Positions 36,348-46,908 of a stretch of 64,000 nt of DNA are shown piece after piece. The notes under the pieces were generated by a model. That model was not told the DNA's origin, searched no databases, and saw nothing but the letters and a program-made list of their open reading frames with translations. Within the stretch, counting starts at the first letter, position 1, and the number at the start of each line of letters is the position of its first letter. The DNA comes from Congeria kusceri (Eukaryota; Mollusca; Bivalvia; Myida; Dreissenidae). The translations under genes and the position numbers were made by a program. The DNA lies in the NCBI GenBank assembly GCA_027627225.1, contig CM051026.1, positions 8,276,925 to 8,340,924 on the forward strand, given 5' to 3'.

Positions 36348-37047
36348 GTATGCCCCCGTGCAAATGCTTGTCGGAGGCAGGCAACACAATGTCCGTTACA
36401 TGTTGGCAAAAATTATGCTTCCTACAAAAAAAGTTATGGCCCTCGTAATATGCACTTCCCTCTCAACATCCTCTATCAATCTATGTTGTTTTATTTTAAA
36501 TCACTTCAATACAAATGGAGTTATGCACTGCACAAGAAAATTAACTAAAGAGCAATTACTCAATAAATATTGAAGAAAAAGTTATGGTCCTTGTGCTCTG
36601 CACTTCCTCTAATTGTCCTTTATCATTACATGAAGCGTCTTTTGAATCCGTTCAATACTGATGAGGGTATGCTGTGCACAAGAAAATGAAACAAAGGGTA
36701 CTAAATCCATAAATATTGAAGAAAGAGTTGTGCTCTTCATTGTCCTCTATTATTGTATGTAGTCTCATTAAAAATCCTTCAATACTAATACAGTTTTATT
36801 TGCACAAGAAAATTAATGCTTCACATAAGGAAATAAAACAAAGGGCAATAATCCCTTGTGGTCCTTGTTGTGGTCCTTGTGCTCAGCATACTTCCATAGG
36901 CCTCTATCATTATGTCAAGTTTCATTTGAATCCCTTCAGAACTAATGGAGCTATGATCCGCACAAGAAGCGTTACGGACGGATGAACAGACAGACAGACG
37001 GACGATGTGATTACTATATGACCCTAAAGCTCCCTTTGGGGGCATAC
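36348..37047. mobile_element. 700-bp insertion with GTATGCCCCC inverted ends
   Basis: The left end is GTATGCCCCCGTGC, and the right end ..TTTGGGGGCATAC is its inverse. The flanks (CACATGA before, ACATGAAC after) suggest a short target duplication. The inside consists of about four ~130-bp tandem units (TTATGGTCCTTGTGCTCTGC, CTTCAATACTAATG, GCACAAGAAAATTAA) ending in GGACGGATGAACAGACAGAC. The paired direct repeat at about 37800-37812 lacks it, giving an empty site. Non-coding. Confidence 0.7.
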
Positions 37048-37905
37048 ACATGAACTATTTACATCGATTATTTACATTATTAAAGCAGAAAGGGCATGTT
37101 TGCATTTTAGTCAACACATGTAGCACATTCTGTCAACAGAACAAATCAAAGGCAGATCTAAGCATAGACATGCACTTAATGCTTGAGGTGCACCGATCAA
37201 TAAATTATACTTAATTATGCACAGGCATGAACAATAAATGAGATCATATAAATAAACACATTGCACAATCTTATTTTTGCAATCAACACAATTGCGAAAG
37301 ATATCAACATGTGTAGCATTGCACAAACAGTGGCGTAAGGAAAGAACGAGTAGTCAGTTCGGAAAGAGTAGGTGTTGTAATGAATAAATTCAACAAATGG
37401 CTGAATATGAACTAAAAAAAATAAGAAGGTAAAAGTAGCATTCTGTGAAGATGTAACTATTGAAATGTCGGTCAAATAAAAAATAAAACTGCAAACGGTA
37501 TGCAACGTTATGGCAAAAAATAGACATTTGACAAAAAAGCAGTATATATGATGTGTAGCATACGGCATTGTTAGGCTGATTGAGACACATGCTAATACTG
37601 TTTGTTTTCCAAAGCACATGTATCACCATTGCCAACATAATGAGTTTGCAATTGAATCAAACACAAAGGACACAATGGTTTTGAATGTTGCAGATGTTGT
37701 GCCTAGCGTTTTATTTGTTCCAAACGTTAACACACTAGACATGAAATTACATGTATCCTGGCAAATTAATCAGTAATATACATGGACAGAGCGTAACAAA
37801 CAACAAAAATGAATTATTTACATCAACTATTTACATTGTTAAAGCAGAAAGTGCGAAAAGCCAACAAATATAACACATTTTGTAAACAGAACCAAACAGT
37901 TGAGT
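37048..37905 (+). repeat. end of copy 1, then direct repeat copy 2
   Basis: 37048-37160 (TGAACTATTTACATCGATTA, TTAAAGCAGAAAG) completes copy 1. 37180-37905 repeats the whole unit uninterrupted, including TGAATTATTTACATCAACTA at about 37809. Confidence 0.8.
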
Positions 37906-38345
37906 TTTACAGGTGGAACGGACATAAGTAACACCTGTGTAATTATCCAAAAGTTGTAGTAAGCGGTGTAGGTGCTACACAAACTGGTAAAAACTAGTTA
38001 ACCAAGTAATTGCAATTTTAAATTATTCTTAGTTCAAATTAGGTCGAGGTCAAGGTGAAAGAGAGCAAGCGGTGTTGGTGCTAGACGAAACGGTAAAATA
38101 TAGTAAACCACGAAACAGCCCTTTTAATTATTCAATGTGCAAATTATTTCAAGGTCAAAGTGAGGTTGGGTGATATGAGTGGATAGGGAATGTGCATAAG
38201 CAGCAACTGTGTAAGTATCCAAGTATTGTACTAAGCGGTGTTGGTGCCAGACGAAACAGTAATATCTACTTAACATTGTCACAGACGGACGGAAGATCAA
38301 TCACTACATGCCTTCGCCATCAAGATGCGGGGGGCATAACAATGA
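37906..38345. repeat. AGCGGTGTTGGTGC repeat ending in GGGGGGCATAA
   Basis: Three diverged units with AGTAAGCGGTGTAGGTGCTA / AAGCGGTGTTGGTGCTAGAC and GTCAAGGTGA-like words end in ACAGACGGACGGAAGATCAA and a hairpin (ATGCC..CATCAAGATG..GGCAT). The terminus resembles that of the neighbouring 36348-37047 element. Confidence 0.6.
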
Positions 38346-38371
38346 AACAATTTCACTTATTATAAAACTTC

Positions 38372-41300
38372 CTACAATCTGACAACGCTTGAAACATCTG
38401 AGCACTTCGTCACTACTTTAAGGTCAATCGGCCCTAAGGCTGTGGCCAATTCTACATCTGAGACGACCTCGCCATCAGCTTCCAACGCCTGCTGAAGAAG
38501 TTCAGCAGACACATTCATTGTTTCGGCGGTGTCGAGGAAAAGCTCTGCCTGGCCGTTGGTGACGCCGATGGCTTCTACGCACACTACACACTCCAGTAGA
38601 GGAGCCTCAGTTTTCTGCAAGTAGAGATACCTAATAAGCAATTATGCCATAAGCACGTGTATTAAAGTGTTCCTGCATTCAGATTAATATATAACAACAA
38701 TTCAAAATATTAATTAACAACAATAATTTGCGATATGTAAAGTCCTCACAAAACTATGAATCAAATCAACTGCTGGAGATGCTGAATAGTTCCGTTTAAA
38801 GAAAGGCAGTTGCTTTTATTACACATTAACACCAGCTAAGGTATCCTGTTTTTGATAGGCATAATACATATACTTTTCAATTTTTTTATTTTGCGAAGGA
38901 AAACATTTGCCAACGCAAATAAAAAGAAACAATAAGCAGATAGTTCAGCAAAAATGACCACCTCTACTTTCGTCTTGGATGTTGTTGAGTGGGAGATGGT
39001 GTTTTGGTAGTTATTAAATACTACGTCAGTGATGGTGACATGCTCACCAGGCCTTATTGATATCTCAGCAGCTGAGCGCCAAAGAGTCACCTTAGCTTTT
39101 CCACTACGATCCTGGATTGTTACCGTCTTAATTCCAACTATCTCCCCCTTCACTGACACCTACTTGGCTCATCTTTCTGCACATATAAATACAAACGTGT
39201 ATAAGTGATAAGTAATGTCATGTACTGCTGGTAACATTAACAATGACCAACTGCCCTTAGCTCTATCAGTATCTGAAGTTGCATATATGGTAAGTACAAG
39301 AAACGTGGTAATTCCACCAAAACCAAATTATTCAAACAAAATGCATTACATTCAGTACAATAATACATTTTTTAGTAATTATGACCTTCACTTTGACCCC
39401 ACCAAACCCTTACGCAATTCCAAGCGAGGTCAACATATAAGGGATCAATGTATGAAGCTTCATTGAAATCTCTCATATCGTCGTTGAAGTTATTGTAGGA
39501 AAAATCAATTTTTCTATTTTTAGCAATAGTGACCATGACAATCTACAAAATGAGGGCTAGAGTGACTCTGGGTGTAATTTATGTTAAAGACAGTTTTGTA
39601 TCACTGATTCAATCAAAATAGGGCCTTTGTTTTGCTGATTTTACATGCAATATTCGGCCGCCTCTCTTTGCAAAATATGCTATTTGTTCTCTCTCAAATA
39701 TCCTTTATAACTCAGTCATTATCATTAATGGTAAAATCTGAATAATGTACTCCAAGTAAATTCATTAACAGAACTTTTCCAAACAATGCCATCTTATACA
39801 TTAATCCAGTACTTGAAAGAGATAAACACATATAACGTAATATTATATATCATGCATGTTGAACTATTATCAATACTCATGATGTACGGTGTGGAGGGGG
39901 ATGCCCTCGACCCTCACACACCTATTGACGAGGAAAATAAAATATATAGAACGGAAAAAAAAAAAAAAAAAAAAAAAAAACATAATATAGTTCACATTTT
40001 CTACTCTATATTGAAATCGACATACGTAAACGGCACGATATGACCATAATTTGTTGAGTTGCCGTAAAACCCAAATAAACAAACATACAGGAATAATATA
40101 CAGTAGATCTAAGTCAAAATTTGGAAGAAAAGTCACCCAAGGAACATGTATCAATTATTTCGAATCCAGTCATATTTAGCCAATGAAAACGGCTTTACCC
40201 ACACTGGCGGCCATATTTTGTAACAAATTAAGTTGATTTAAATAAATATAGAGGGTCATCTAAGACACATTTATGGAAACGTATTAAATATTTTGACTCC
40301 AGACAGTGGTTTCTGAAGAGATTTCCAAAGTTTTAAATAGCTTTATAGTCAAAAATGTCCATCACCTAGTGGCCATGTCTTTTAGTAAACATAATAGTTT
40401 GAAGGCATTTGTTTAAGGGTCCTCAAGGAACATGAAGGATTTTTTTTGAAATCCTCAGGAATTTCTGAAAAGATTTATCAAAGCATTCTATATATAATTA
40501 GATATGTAAGGAAAACTGCCCCACCCCCCTGGAGGCCATATTTTAAAGGAATCAAAATCAGGAAATACGGTAAGCAGTTTCTGAGCAGATTTTAAGTTTT
40601 CTTTAAATTTAAACAGAATCACCCCCTGACAGCCATGTTGGAATTTGTTAAAATACAATCCTAGTATAATACTCCTGTCAAGTTTGGTTAAAATCTGCAA
40701 AGCCATTTGAGAGTTGTTGTTTAATTAAATTGTTGAGGACAACGATGACGGACATTGACTGGCCACAATAATGCCCCCTAAAAACTGTGTGCTCAGAGGT
40801 AGACAGTGCATGTTTAGTTCATACGAACGTGTCACACTAAAGACTTGACGCACAATTTTCAGTATATTAATACAAACAATACTTGTGCAAATTTAATTAC
40901 ATATTAGCTTCATCGGCATTAGTAGAAAAATAAGAATCATTGGAAAATGTAAATGGACATTAATCAACATACACGTAAGTAATATTGGGAAAAAAATTTA
41001 GCATGCAAACCTGCGTCACTTTTCCGCTGATAGAAACGCGTTTCGTGACAGGCGAAGCCAATGCAGTGCTGATCTCCACTATTTCTGCTGGGGGTGGATA
41101 CAGCATACGCTCACCTTCCTGCGCGTGACTATGTGGCACCTGGATTGGTGCTGAAATTAGCACCTTGGAATTGCGCGTCAAAATGACGACACTTTCCTCG
41201 CTCCTGTGGATGATGTTTCTTAACACCAAAGTTGTGCCCACCTGTTTGAATTTGTAAATTTGTAAAAGAATAAGCAAAGTGTTATAGTTAAATAACATAT

Positions 41301-41637
41301 TTCAATAATAAGCATTTTGAAAGAGAGAATTGTTAGTAGTGGTAATTGTTATCTACCTAGTTTTTGGAAAATTTTCAATACATGATACAACCAGGGCCAC
41401 ATTATTGCGGACACTCCAAATAAAACAAAGGAAAGAAATATAACCAACATACTTCTAATAGTATAAAGGAAATGACATTACCTTCAGTTTCCCAAACTCT
41501 GTTTGGTCATAGCAGATCCCTTTGACTATAGCAACACCATAACTGATAGCAAAATTCATCACAGTTTTGTCAATGCCATCATTACCCCTGTAACGTTCTG
41601 GTGGTGTTACCGCCACAACTTGAACCTTTAAGGCCAT
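38372..41637 (-). CDS. four-exon OB-fold (RPA1-like) protein, 275 aa
   Basis: Exons on the minus strand are 41637-41482, 41241-41011, 39159-38962 and 38614-38372 (stop included). All junctions are phase 0 with GT donors and AG acceptors (AAG|GTAATG, CAAACAG|GTG, CAG|GTTTGC, AAGTAG|GTG, GAG|GTGGTC, TTGCAG|AAA). The joined product has 275 residues without a stop. The first segment (VQVVAVTPPERYR ... KVGTTLVLRNIIHR) and the second (SISGKVTQ..VKGEIV, TVTIQDRSGKAKVTLWR, PGEHVTITDVVFNNYQ) have the strand pattern of tandem OB folds like RPA1 DNA-binding domains; single-stranded DNA binding is inferred. No zinc ribbon is seen. An acceptor-like TTTATCATTTCAG at about 41665 suggests a 5' UTR exon. The Helentron endonuclease remnant ends about 90 bp upstream on the same strand, so the gene may be Helentron cargo; plant Helitrons are known to carry RPA-like genes. 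Intron 2 holds unrelated repeats. Confidence 0.75.
39185..41010. repeat. intron 2 of the OB-fold gene: poly-A and 'ggccatattttg' tandem repeats
   Basis: Within the intron, diverged units of about 110-170 bp with CTGGCGGCCATATTTTG, ACCTAGTGGCCATGTC, CCCCTGGAGGCCATATTTTA and CCCCTGACAGCCATGTTGGA run from about 40165 to 40760 and end in ACAACGATGACGGACATTGA. A poly-A tract lies at 39955-39980. Both are typical bivalve repeat debris. Confidence 0.65.
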
Positions 41638-41724
41638 ATTAAGGCAGCATTGATACTAGTCATCTGAAATGATAAACATTTACTAAGATTGTTATTTTTT
41701 ATGTAATGTAGAATGTGATGAAAA

Positions 41725-42253
41725 CGTTACCTCTCGAGTTTCCAAGTGAAAATAAGTTTCAAAGCATACCCCAATGAATGCATGTTGTGTAAATGTGATC
41801 AATGCATGAATCATAGTCTGCTGTGACACCAGAAGTTATATTTTTCAAATTTAACGTTTGCTGGAAAGCATCAGATACATTTTTATTTTGATCTGTTTCA
41901 AAGTTGAAATCACCCATCAACACAGGCTTGATTTCTGATATGATGTCCTCAATGTCCGTCTTGACACATGCAAGGAAAACGATTATACTCTGAATGCTGT
42001 GTTTCTTTAGAGGGCATTACACAAAACCTGTAATAAGCCACTGGCCAATGCCCACAAGACAGTACTCTTTATCAGTCTTAGAAGCAGTATGCCGTACATT
42101 CGATACATCTTTGACATAGACTGCAATGCCGTGTGAAGACTGTTCACTTTTCATCCAACAAATTCCAAATCATTGCTTCAACAAAGCCGATGACGTCATA
42201 ATGCAACACATTTGTTTCTTGTCTAAACTTAACAAAATGTGTTTTTTTTTCTA
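41725..42253 (-). pseudogene. Helentron endonuclease/exonuclease/phosphatase domain
   Basis: Segments in order are NVLHYDVIGFVEA, HGIAVYVKDVSNVRHTASK, EYCLVGIG, a frameshift, IVFLACVKTDIEDIISEIKP, VLMGDFNFETDQN, then ADYDSCIDHIYTTC and FETYF. The E of FVEA, the GDFN motif and the IDHIY motif are those of apurinic-like endonuclease domains found in non-LTR elements and at the C-terminus of Helentron proteins. The final SDH catalytic block has decayed to FHL after another frameshift. It starts immediately after the TTAGGG tract and lies on the same strand as Rep, hence the assignment to the Helentron rather than to a separate retroelement. Confidence 0.75.
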
Positions 42254-42254
42254 A

Positions 42255-42288
42255 TAGGGTTAGGGTTAGGGTTAGGGTTAGGGTTAGA
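42255..42288 (+). repeat. interstitial telomere-type repeat, (TTAGGG)5
   Basis: Five perfect TAGGGT hexamers (42255-42284) are followed by TAGAGC. On the coding strand they read as CCCTAA repeats and join the Rep remnant to the endonuclease remnant. TTAGGG is the metazoan and molluscan telomere unit. Confidence 0.98.
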
Positions 42289-43037
42289 GCTCCAATCTCA
42301 AACTCCACATTGGATAAGAACTGATTACCTATTATTCGTACGTGTTGCAGTATGTCGCTGTCCCATGACTGTGCCTCCGAACAAGCATGAGCACGCAATT
42401 TTGATAGACACCTTTGTCCTTTGGAGATATTAGACACTATGTATGAAACACAGGCAATTGGATCCAGTATATACTGCAAATCCGTATTGGTCATCCAGCA
42501 CTTTATCAAAATGGTGTTATAATTATTAGTACGTGTCTCGGTAACATATCGTTTCAAGAACACAGTCACTCTTTTCAATGTGGATCTTATTATCTCAATG
42601 TAAGTGTTGAAGTCAGTACCTAAAGTAACAATGAACTCGTCAAATTCCATAACTTTGCTTTCTTTATGTGCTTCATTTAAAAATGCTGTAATTGTTGCCA
42701 CCTCCTGTGAATACTGTGCAGTTGCTAAATACTCATATAGTGGGTACAAAACCAAGGTTTTTGGCATAGGGAACAAAGGAAAGTTAAAACGACATACATC
42801 TTTCTCCCTTTTACGGCATGTCTTTGCATGTCGATGTGTTTGGTAGTTGACTAGTTCTGGAATTATGTTGTCTTTTCTACATGTTACATATTTGTCTATA
42901 AACGCAGTGATCAAACTATCTGGTGATACACCATGCAATGGAGAGTATGTGACCAAACGAAGCATATGAATATGTGGAGAACTTCTTTGCTGGAATTCTA
43001 CTCGATAGAAAAAGTATATTATTTCACCAATGGGCAT
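42289..43037 (-). pseudogene. Helitron Rep domain (HUH endonuclease), 3' part
   Basis: Starts IGEIIYFFYRVEFQQRSSPH, with IHML completing the HUH motif (H22-I-H24). DSLITAFIDKYVTC follows, then NNYNTILIKCWMTNTDLQYI and LDPIACVSYIVSNISKGQR, the catalytic tyrosine block. In Helitron Rep this block is Y...Y..K; here the first Tyr (codon 42441-42443) is kept and the second is Asn (codon 42429-42431). The glycine usually before SPHIH is Ser. The domain ends in VRIIGNQFLSNVEFEIGA, exactly where the TTAGGG repeats begin, and no helicase motif follows. It is therefore non-functional as a RepHel. Confidence 0.9.
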
Positions 43038-43767
43038 CGATTTGCTCTTTAGAATGTCTCGTATAAATACTTGAACTGATCAACGAATACAGGGTTAAGC
43101 AAATTACCTGCAGTAAGTTTATGGTTTTTAGATTTATATTTCCTAACAGCAAGGGAACCTTTATCCTTACTTGTTTGATCTGCAAACGCTTCAACTTAAA
43201 AATTATGTTAGGTATACATTGTGCTAATTGTATGTCAACATTCCTTAATACCCACTTGCAAATATCACTGTAATGCAATGGTACGTAATGCTGTGAATTA
43301 ACAACCCGCGGCTTACCACAAAATATTGATGGGAATGACAGTACCTTAGAATGGAAGTCTTGAAACAAACGGACAGGTCTACTATTTTCTCCAGAAGCTA
43401 TGCAAAGGACCTGGTTAAATTCTCTGAAATCAAATGGCTGTAGGCACATGTCTAAGTTGGCAACTAATCTGTCATTAAAACTATCATCTTCCGTCCATAA
43501 ATCTGTGTGCTTGCCGGTAATAATTGCATCGTCAACACCCGCATCTTGCTGTGAAAGGGAATCATCGAGGACAACATTTTCGTGTGGCTGTTGAAGCCAA
43601 GTTTCATTTACAACGATTCCTTCATTTCTACAAAGGCTGCTATTTGCAACCAACATTTTTACCGCCTCAAAACCTTTGTTTGGTCTAATATTTTCATAGA
43701 AGACATGGTGTTTGTATAACAATGAATGCTTCAGCTTTAACATTATTTTGTCATGTTCACTCAACAT
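43038..43767 (-). pseudogene. Helitron Rep N-terminal region
   Basis: One frame of about 240 codons reads KLKHSLLYKHHVFYENIRPN, NETWLQ, QVLCIASGENSRPVRLFQDF, HSKVLSFPSIFCGKPR, then HYSDICKWVLRNVDIQLAQC and IIFKLKRLQIKQV. These are the ordered conserved blocks upstream of HUH in animal Helitrons. The frame then degrades; a NPVFVDQFKYLYE-like piece (about 43100-43060) leads to the HUH exon. About 200-300 codons usual between these blocks are missing, so a second internal deletion is likely. Confidence 0.85.
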
Positions 43768-44892
43768 TCTAGGAAGGGACTTAATTGTAACAATATTTTA
43801 TTTTCAATGTCGATAAGTTTTATTTGTATATATACAATATGACAGTATACAAATATCATCAGCAAACATTCTGACATTCAACAGCTTATATAATTCAAGA
43901 ACGACAATTGAAAATATGGGATAAAAGGACAGGGAAAAATTACAAATAGTGAGAAATGCCTATAATTAAAATAGGTTTAAAAAAAATAAGAAAAAACAAA
44001 CAAACAGAAGGATAGTATATGGATGAATTTTGACACACTCCGTATCACAACGGTACAAACGATATTTAACAAAGACAGGAACTGCTTGAAAAAAACAACA
44101 TTTTGGGGATTTAGGCAGTATTTCTGAAATATCAGATCATAAAAGAACATAATATACATTTTAAGTTGACCAACATGACCAACAGGCAAAAACAAGACAT
44201 TTATGTAATTAATGTTAGAGCAAAAGATACTGATTTTTTTTGCAGAGGTGAATGTTAATAACAAACAAAAAAAACGTGTATGGCTGAATAGTTTAGCTTC
44301 AAAAACTTCAAACAACGCAACATTCTTAATTACCGGAACAGCAAATAATTGAAATCGTTTCAATGGAAATTTTTTATATCTAACAATACTCTCCCGTAAT
44401 ACCGGAAGCAATCACAACATCTACAAGCAATGGAAAGAGTTGTATTAACGCGAACAATAAAAAAAAAAAACTATTGTAGTAATTTATTGTTAACAAGCAG
44501 ATAAAGCCTTTTTTAAGGCAGATACAACAAAATTATTCGTATAGGTTGAAAAAGGGGAGATAACTAACATTGGAGTTTATGAGTGAAAAGCAAAATTGTA
44601 GTAAATAGTGGGAATGCTTTATCTAAACTACACGTCTGATCTAAGAGTAAGATATGATGTTTTATATAGAATATATTTCCATGCTGATTCAAAATTATCG
44701 ATATAGTTTCCTACAAGTGCTGCATTCTTCTGATGTTCGTATTTCAAGTTTATGTAATGTGTTGCACCTTCAATAGAAGGCAGTGATCCAGTCATTTTGC
44801 ACTGGTAAATGTAAAGTTTTAGTATAAACAAACATATTCTTCACTGCATCACTTTTTGGGTCTGCATAACCAAGAATAAAGTTTCTTATGTA
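43768..44892. other. non-coding insertion or decayed stretch inside the Helentron
   Basis: About 1.1 kb separates two protein blocks that are close together in intact Helitrons. It is AT-rich, with frames at 43977-44411 and 44628-44831 (-) lacking recognisable content. Borders and origin are unclear. Confidence 0.5.
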
Positions 44893-45097
44893 TCAGTACG
44901 GGAACATTGTAACTGGACAAAAATTAACAATATTGCCTCGCAAGTGTAACTGACCACCTCTTGGCATTTCGATTATCTGCATAAATGGCAGTGGGTGTGA
45001 TACCAATCTTTCGTCTCGATTTGATAACTCTAGTTCTTTTGATTTTACAGTAAACTCCAAACCATTTCGCTTGCAAAAAAGAGGTATTTTCCCTTTG
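44893..45097 (-). pseudogene. Helitron pre-Rep conserved block
   Basis: Reads KIPLFCKRNGLEFTVKSKEL, then ELSNRDERLVSHPLPFMQII, EMPRGGQLHLRGNIVNFCP, ending at TGA. The 'IP...NGL.F....EL..L...ER..s..l.FMQI...PRGGQ..l.GN.VN' pattern is characteristic of the DUF6570-type region upstream of Rep in animal Helitrons. Confidence 0.85.
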
Positions 45098-45191
45098 CAT
45101 ATTTACAATAAAGCAACCATTGCAAATCCACTCAACATTATTAACACTGTTTCATTCCGTCAGATACGGACGAACTTTTTCTGAGTGACAT

Positions 45192-46115
45192 TCATTTGTG
45201 GTTGTTTTTCATGGAATGCCTAAACAATGTTTGAGTGCAACATAAACACACATAATCTGGTCCTTCACTAACGAGATTGCGAAACTCTGAAACAAGATCC
45301 ACATTTGTACTTTGAACAAATATGTCATCTATGTAACCAGTAAATGACTTCCTTTTCATTGTATCTATCAGACAGGACCGTTCGAGTCTGACACTTGATT
45401 TTGATTTCTTTCTTTTTCGAAACCCTTGGTAATTGTCCAAATTTCGCACTGCATTTGTATTTGGCTTGTAGTTGGCAGTTAATAGAAATGAATGCATGTC
45501 GAACTGAACAGAGTCACGACTTTGTCTACAAGAAGTTACCAGGTTATGAATATAAGTACACATATTTGTCAAAGAATGTACATCTCCAAAGACAGACATT
45601 CCATTGGGGCAACATATACCATATTTATTTCTACTGTGACTATCGAACACGTAAAATACTTCTTGGTTATAATGGACATCAATATCAAACTCACTAAAAT
45701 AACATAACAGTTTCTTGCACAATTATGAGCGAATGCTAGTTCTAGTGAACGTATACCAGTAGCTGTACCGTTCACATCCTCATTTAAGCATCCTTCTACT
45801 CCAGAAAACACACCTTTATGCTGAATATATACATTCTTACCCCTATACAATATTCTGTCTGGTAATATTTGTGGGTCATCAAAACCAGCAACAGCCTGTA
45901 TAATGTTAAGTACAAGCTGCTTCCATCATGTAGAATGTAATTTAGATCATAACGATCCATGTGCCTTGCAGGCTTCACATTTTAGCAGACACTAAGAACA
46001 TCATACTACATGGAACACACTGTCTGACTCTTGCTGCACATGGTAGACGTTCATCACTTTGACAGTACTCAGCACATGCTATTAAGGAGTAAGCCATTTC
46101 CTAAACATCCGATTC
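45192..46115 (-). pseudogene. Helentron N-terminal protease-like module
   Basis: Frames read in order from the 5' side: AYSLIACAEYCQSDERLPC, RHMDRYDLNYILHDGSSLY, then DDPQILPDRILYRGKNVYIQ, GVFSGVEG, SLELAFAHNCARNCYVIL and, in the long frame 45722-45192, FYVFDSHSRNKYGICCPNGM, SVFGDVHSLTNMCTYIHNLV and finally DYVCLCCTQTLFRHSMKN. A FDSHSRN..G motif preceded by an I..GD/G-LY block is typical of the papain-like or OTU-like protease modules fused to animal Helitrons. At least three frameshifts occur. The CxxC (VCLCC) block marks the start of the pre-Rep region. Confidence 0.7.
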
Positions 46116-46908
46116 TAAATATGCACTATGTTCAGGATACGTAATTTAATGTCTACAGGTCATTTTCATTTTTTCAACAGAGCAGGTTACTATAGGAATG
46201 TGAACATAATTGATAACAAAATTTCAATATTGGTTTTACTTATATAATGCTGAGCGTCAGTGTACAATGTAACAGATATCCTGATCAACTCCAACTTTGA
46301 ATTGTTTGAGTGAGTCATCCATCCACACAGTTTGCGTGGGTAAACAAGCCAGGTTTAAAATCCAAGTATATATGTTCAACTAAAAGGGATTGCAGTGGAA
46401 TACGTAATAAAATAACATATCATGATCAACTCCAAGAATGTCATTTCGAAGCACGTCAACTCCAAGTATATGTTTTGTTTGGTGCAACTTCCAAAGGCTC
46501 CACATTTTCATGTTTCTCCAAGTTTGAGTTGTTTGAGTGAAACTTCCACATGTTTAACATCTAAACTCCACAGAATTATTCAGCCTGGGTAAAGCAATCA
46601 TGTTTCATGTCAGTGTTAACCTCCAAGTTAAGTCAGGGCTTCCTGAGATTAGCATTTTGTTTAAAACAACTTGAACTTAGTGTCAGCTGAAGGTTTAAAA
46701 AAAAACTTTTACATCCTCAAAGAATGCGAAAATACTTAAATAGCCTTTCAAAGCCAGTGAGCAGGTAGATAATCATGTGTTGCAATGTAGTTGTTAAGAG
46801 ATACGTTTTGCATGCATGGGAATTAACCTTTCGACACTTTAGCCATTCAGAAGCTAGGAGATAATTGTTTGATAGACATATCTTGTACAAACATTTGATT
46901 ACTCTCAA
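46116..46908. other. no gene; scattered CAACTCCAAGTATATGTT words
   Basis: Weakly repetitive words (ACTCCAAGT, GTTTGAGTGA, CTTCCACATG) recur at 46280-46620. No gene seen. Confidence 0.4.

Larger units (their letters stand above)
41725..46115 (-). mobile_element. degenerate Helentron (Helitron2-type rolling-circle transposon)
   Basis: Minus-strand order is: protease-like N-terminal module, pre-Rep conserved blocks, Rep with HUH motif, a TTAGGG tract, then an endonuclease domain. An endonuclease fused after Rep/helicase is characteristic of Helentrons. The reading frame is broken by many indels, the helicase is missing and about 1 kb of non-coding DNA lies inside. Termini (short inverted repeats, 3' hairpin) could not be placed. 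Confidence 0.8.

Noticed and set aside
38836..39159. 107-codon minus-strand frame as a stand-alone gene
   Set aside because: Only its first 66 codons belong to exon 3 of the OB-fold gene; the rest reads into the intron.
42239..42433. Plus-strand frame starting with GLGLGLGL
   Set aside because: It is a shadow of the TTAGGG tract and the minus-strand Rep.
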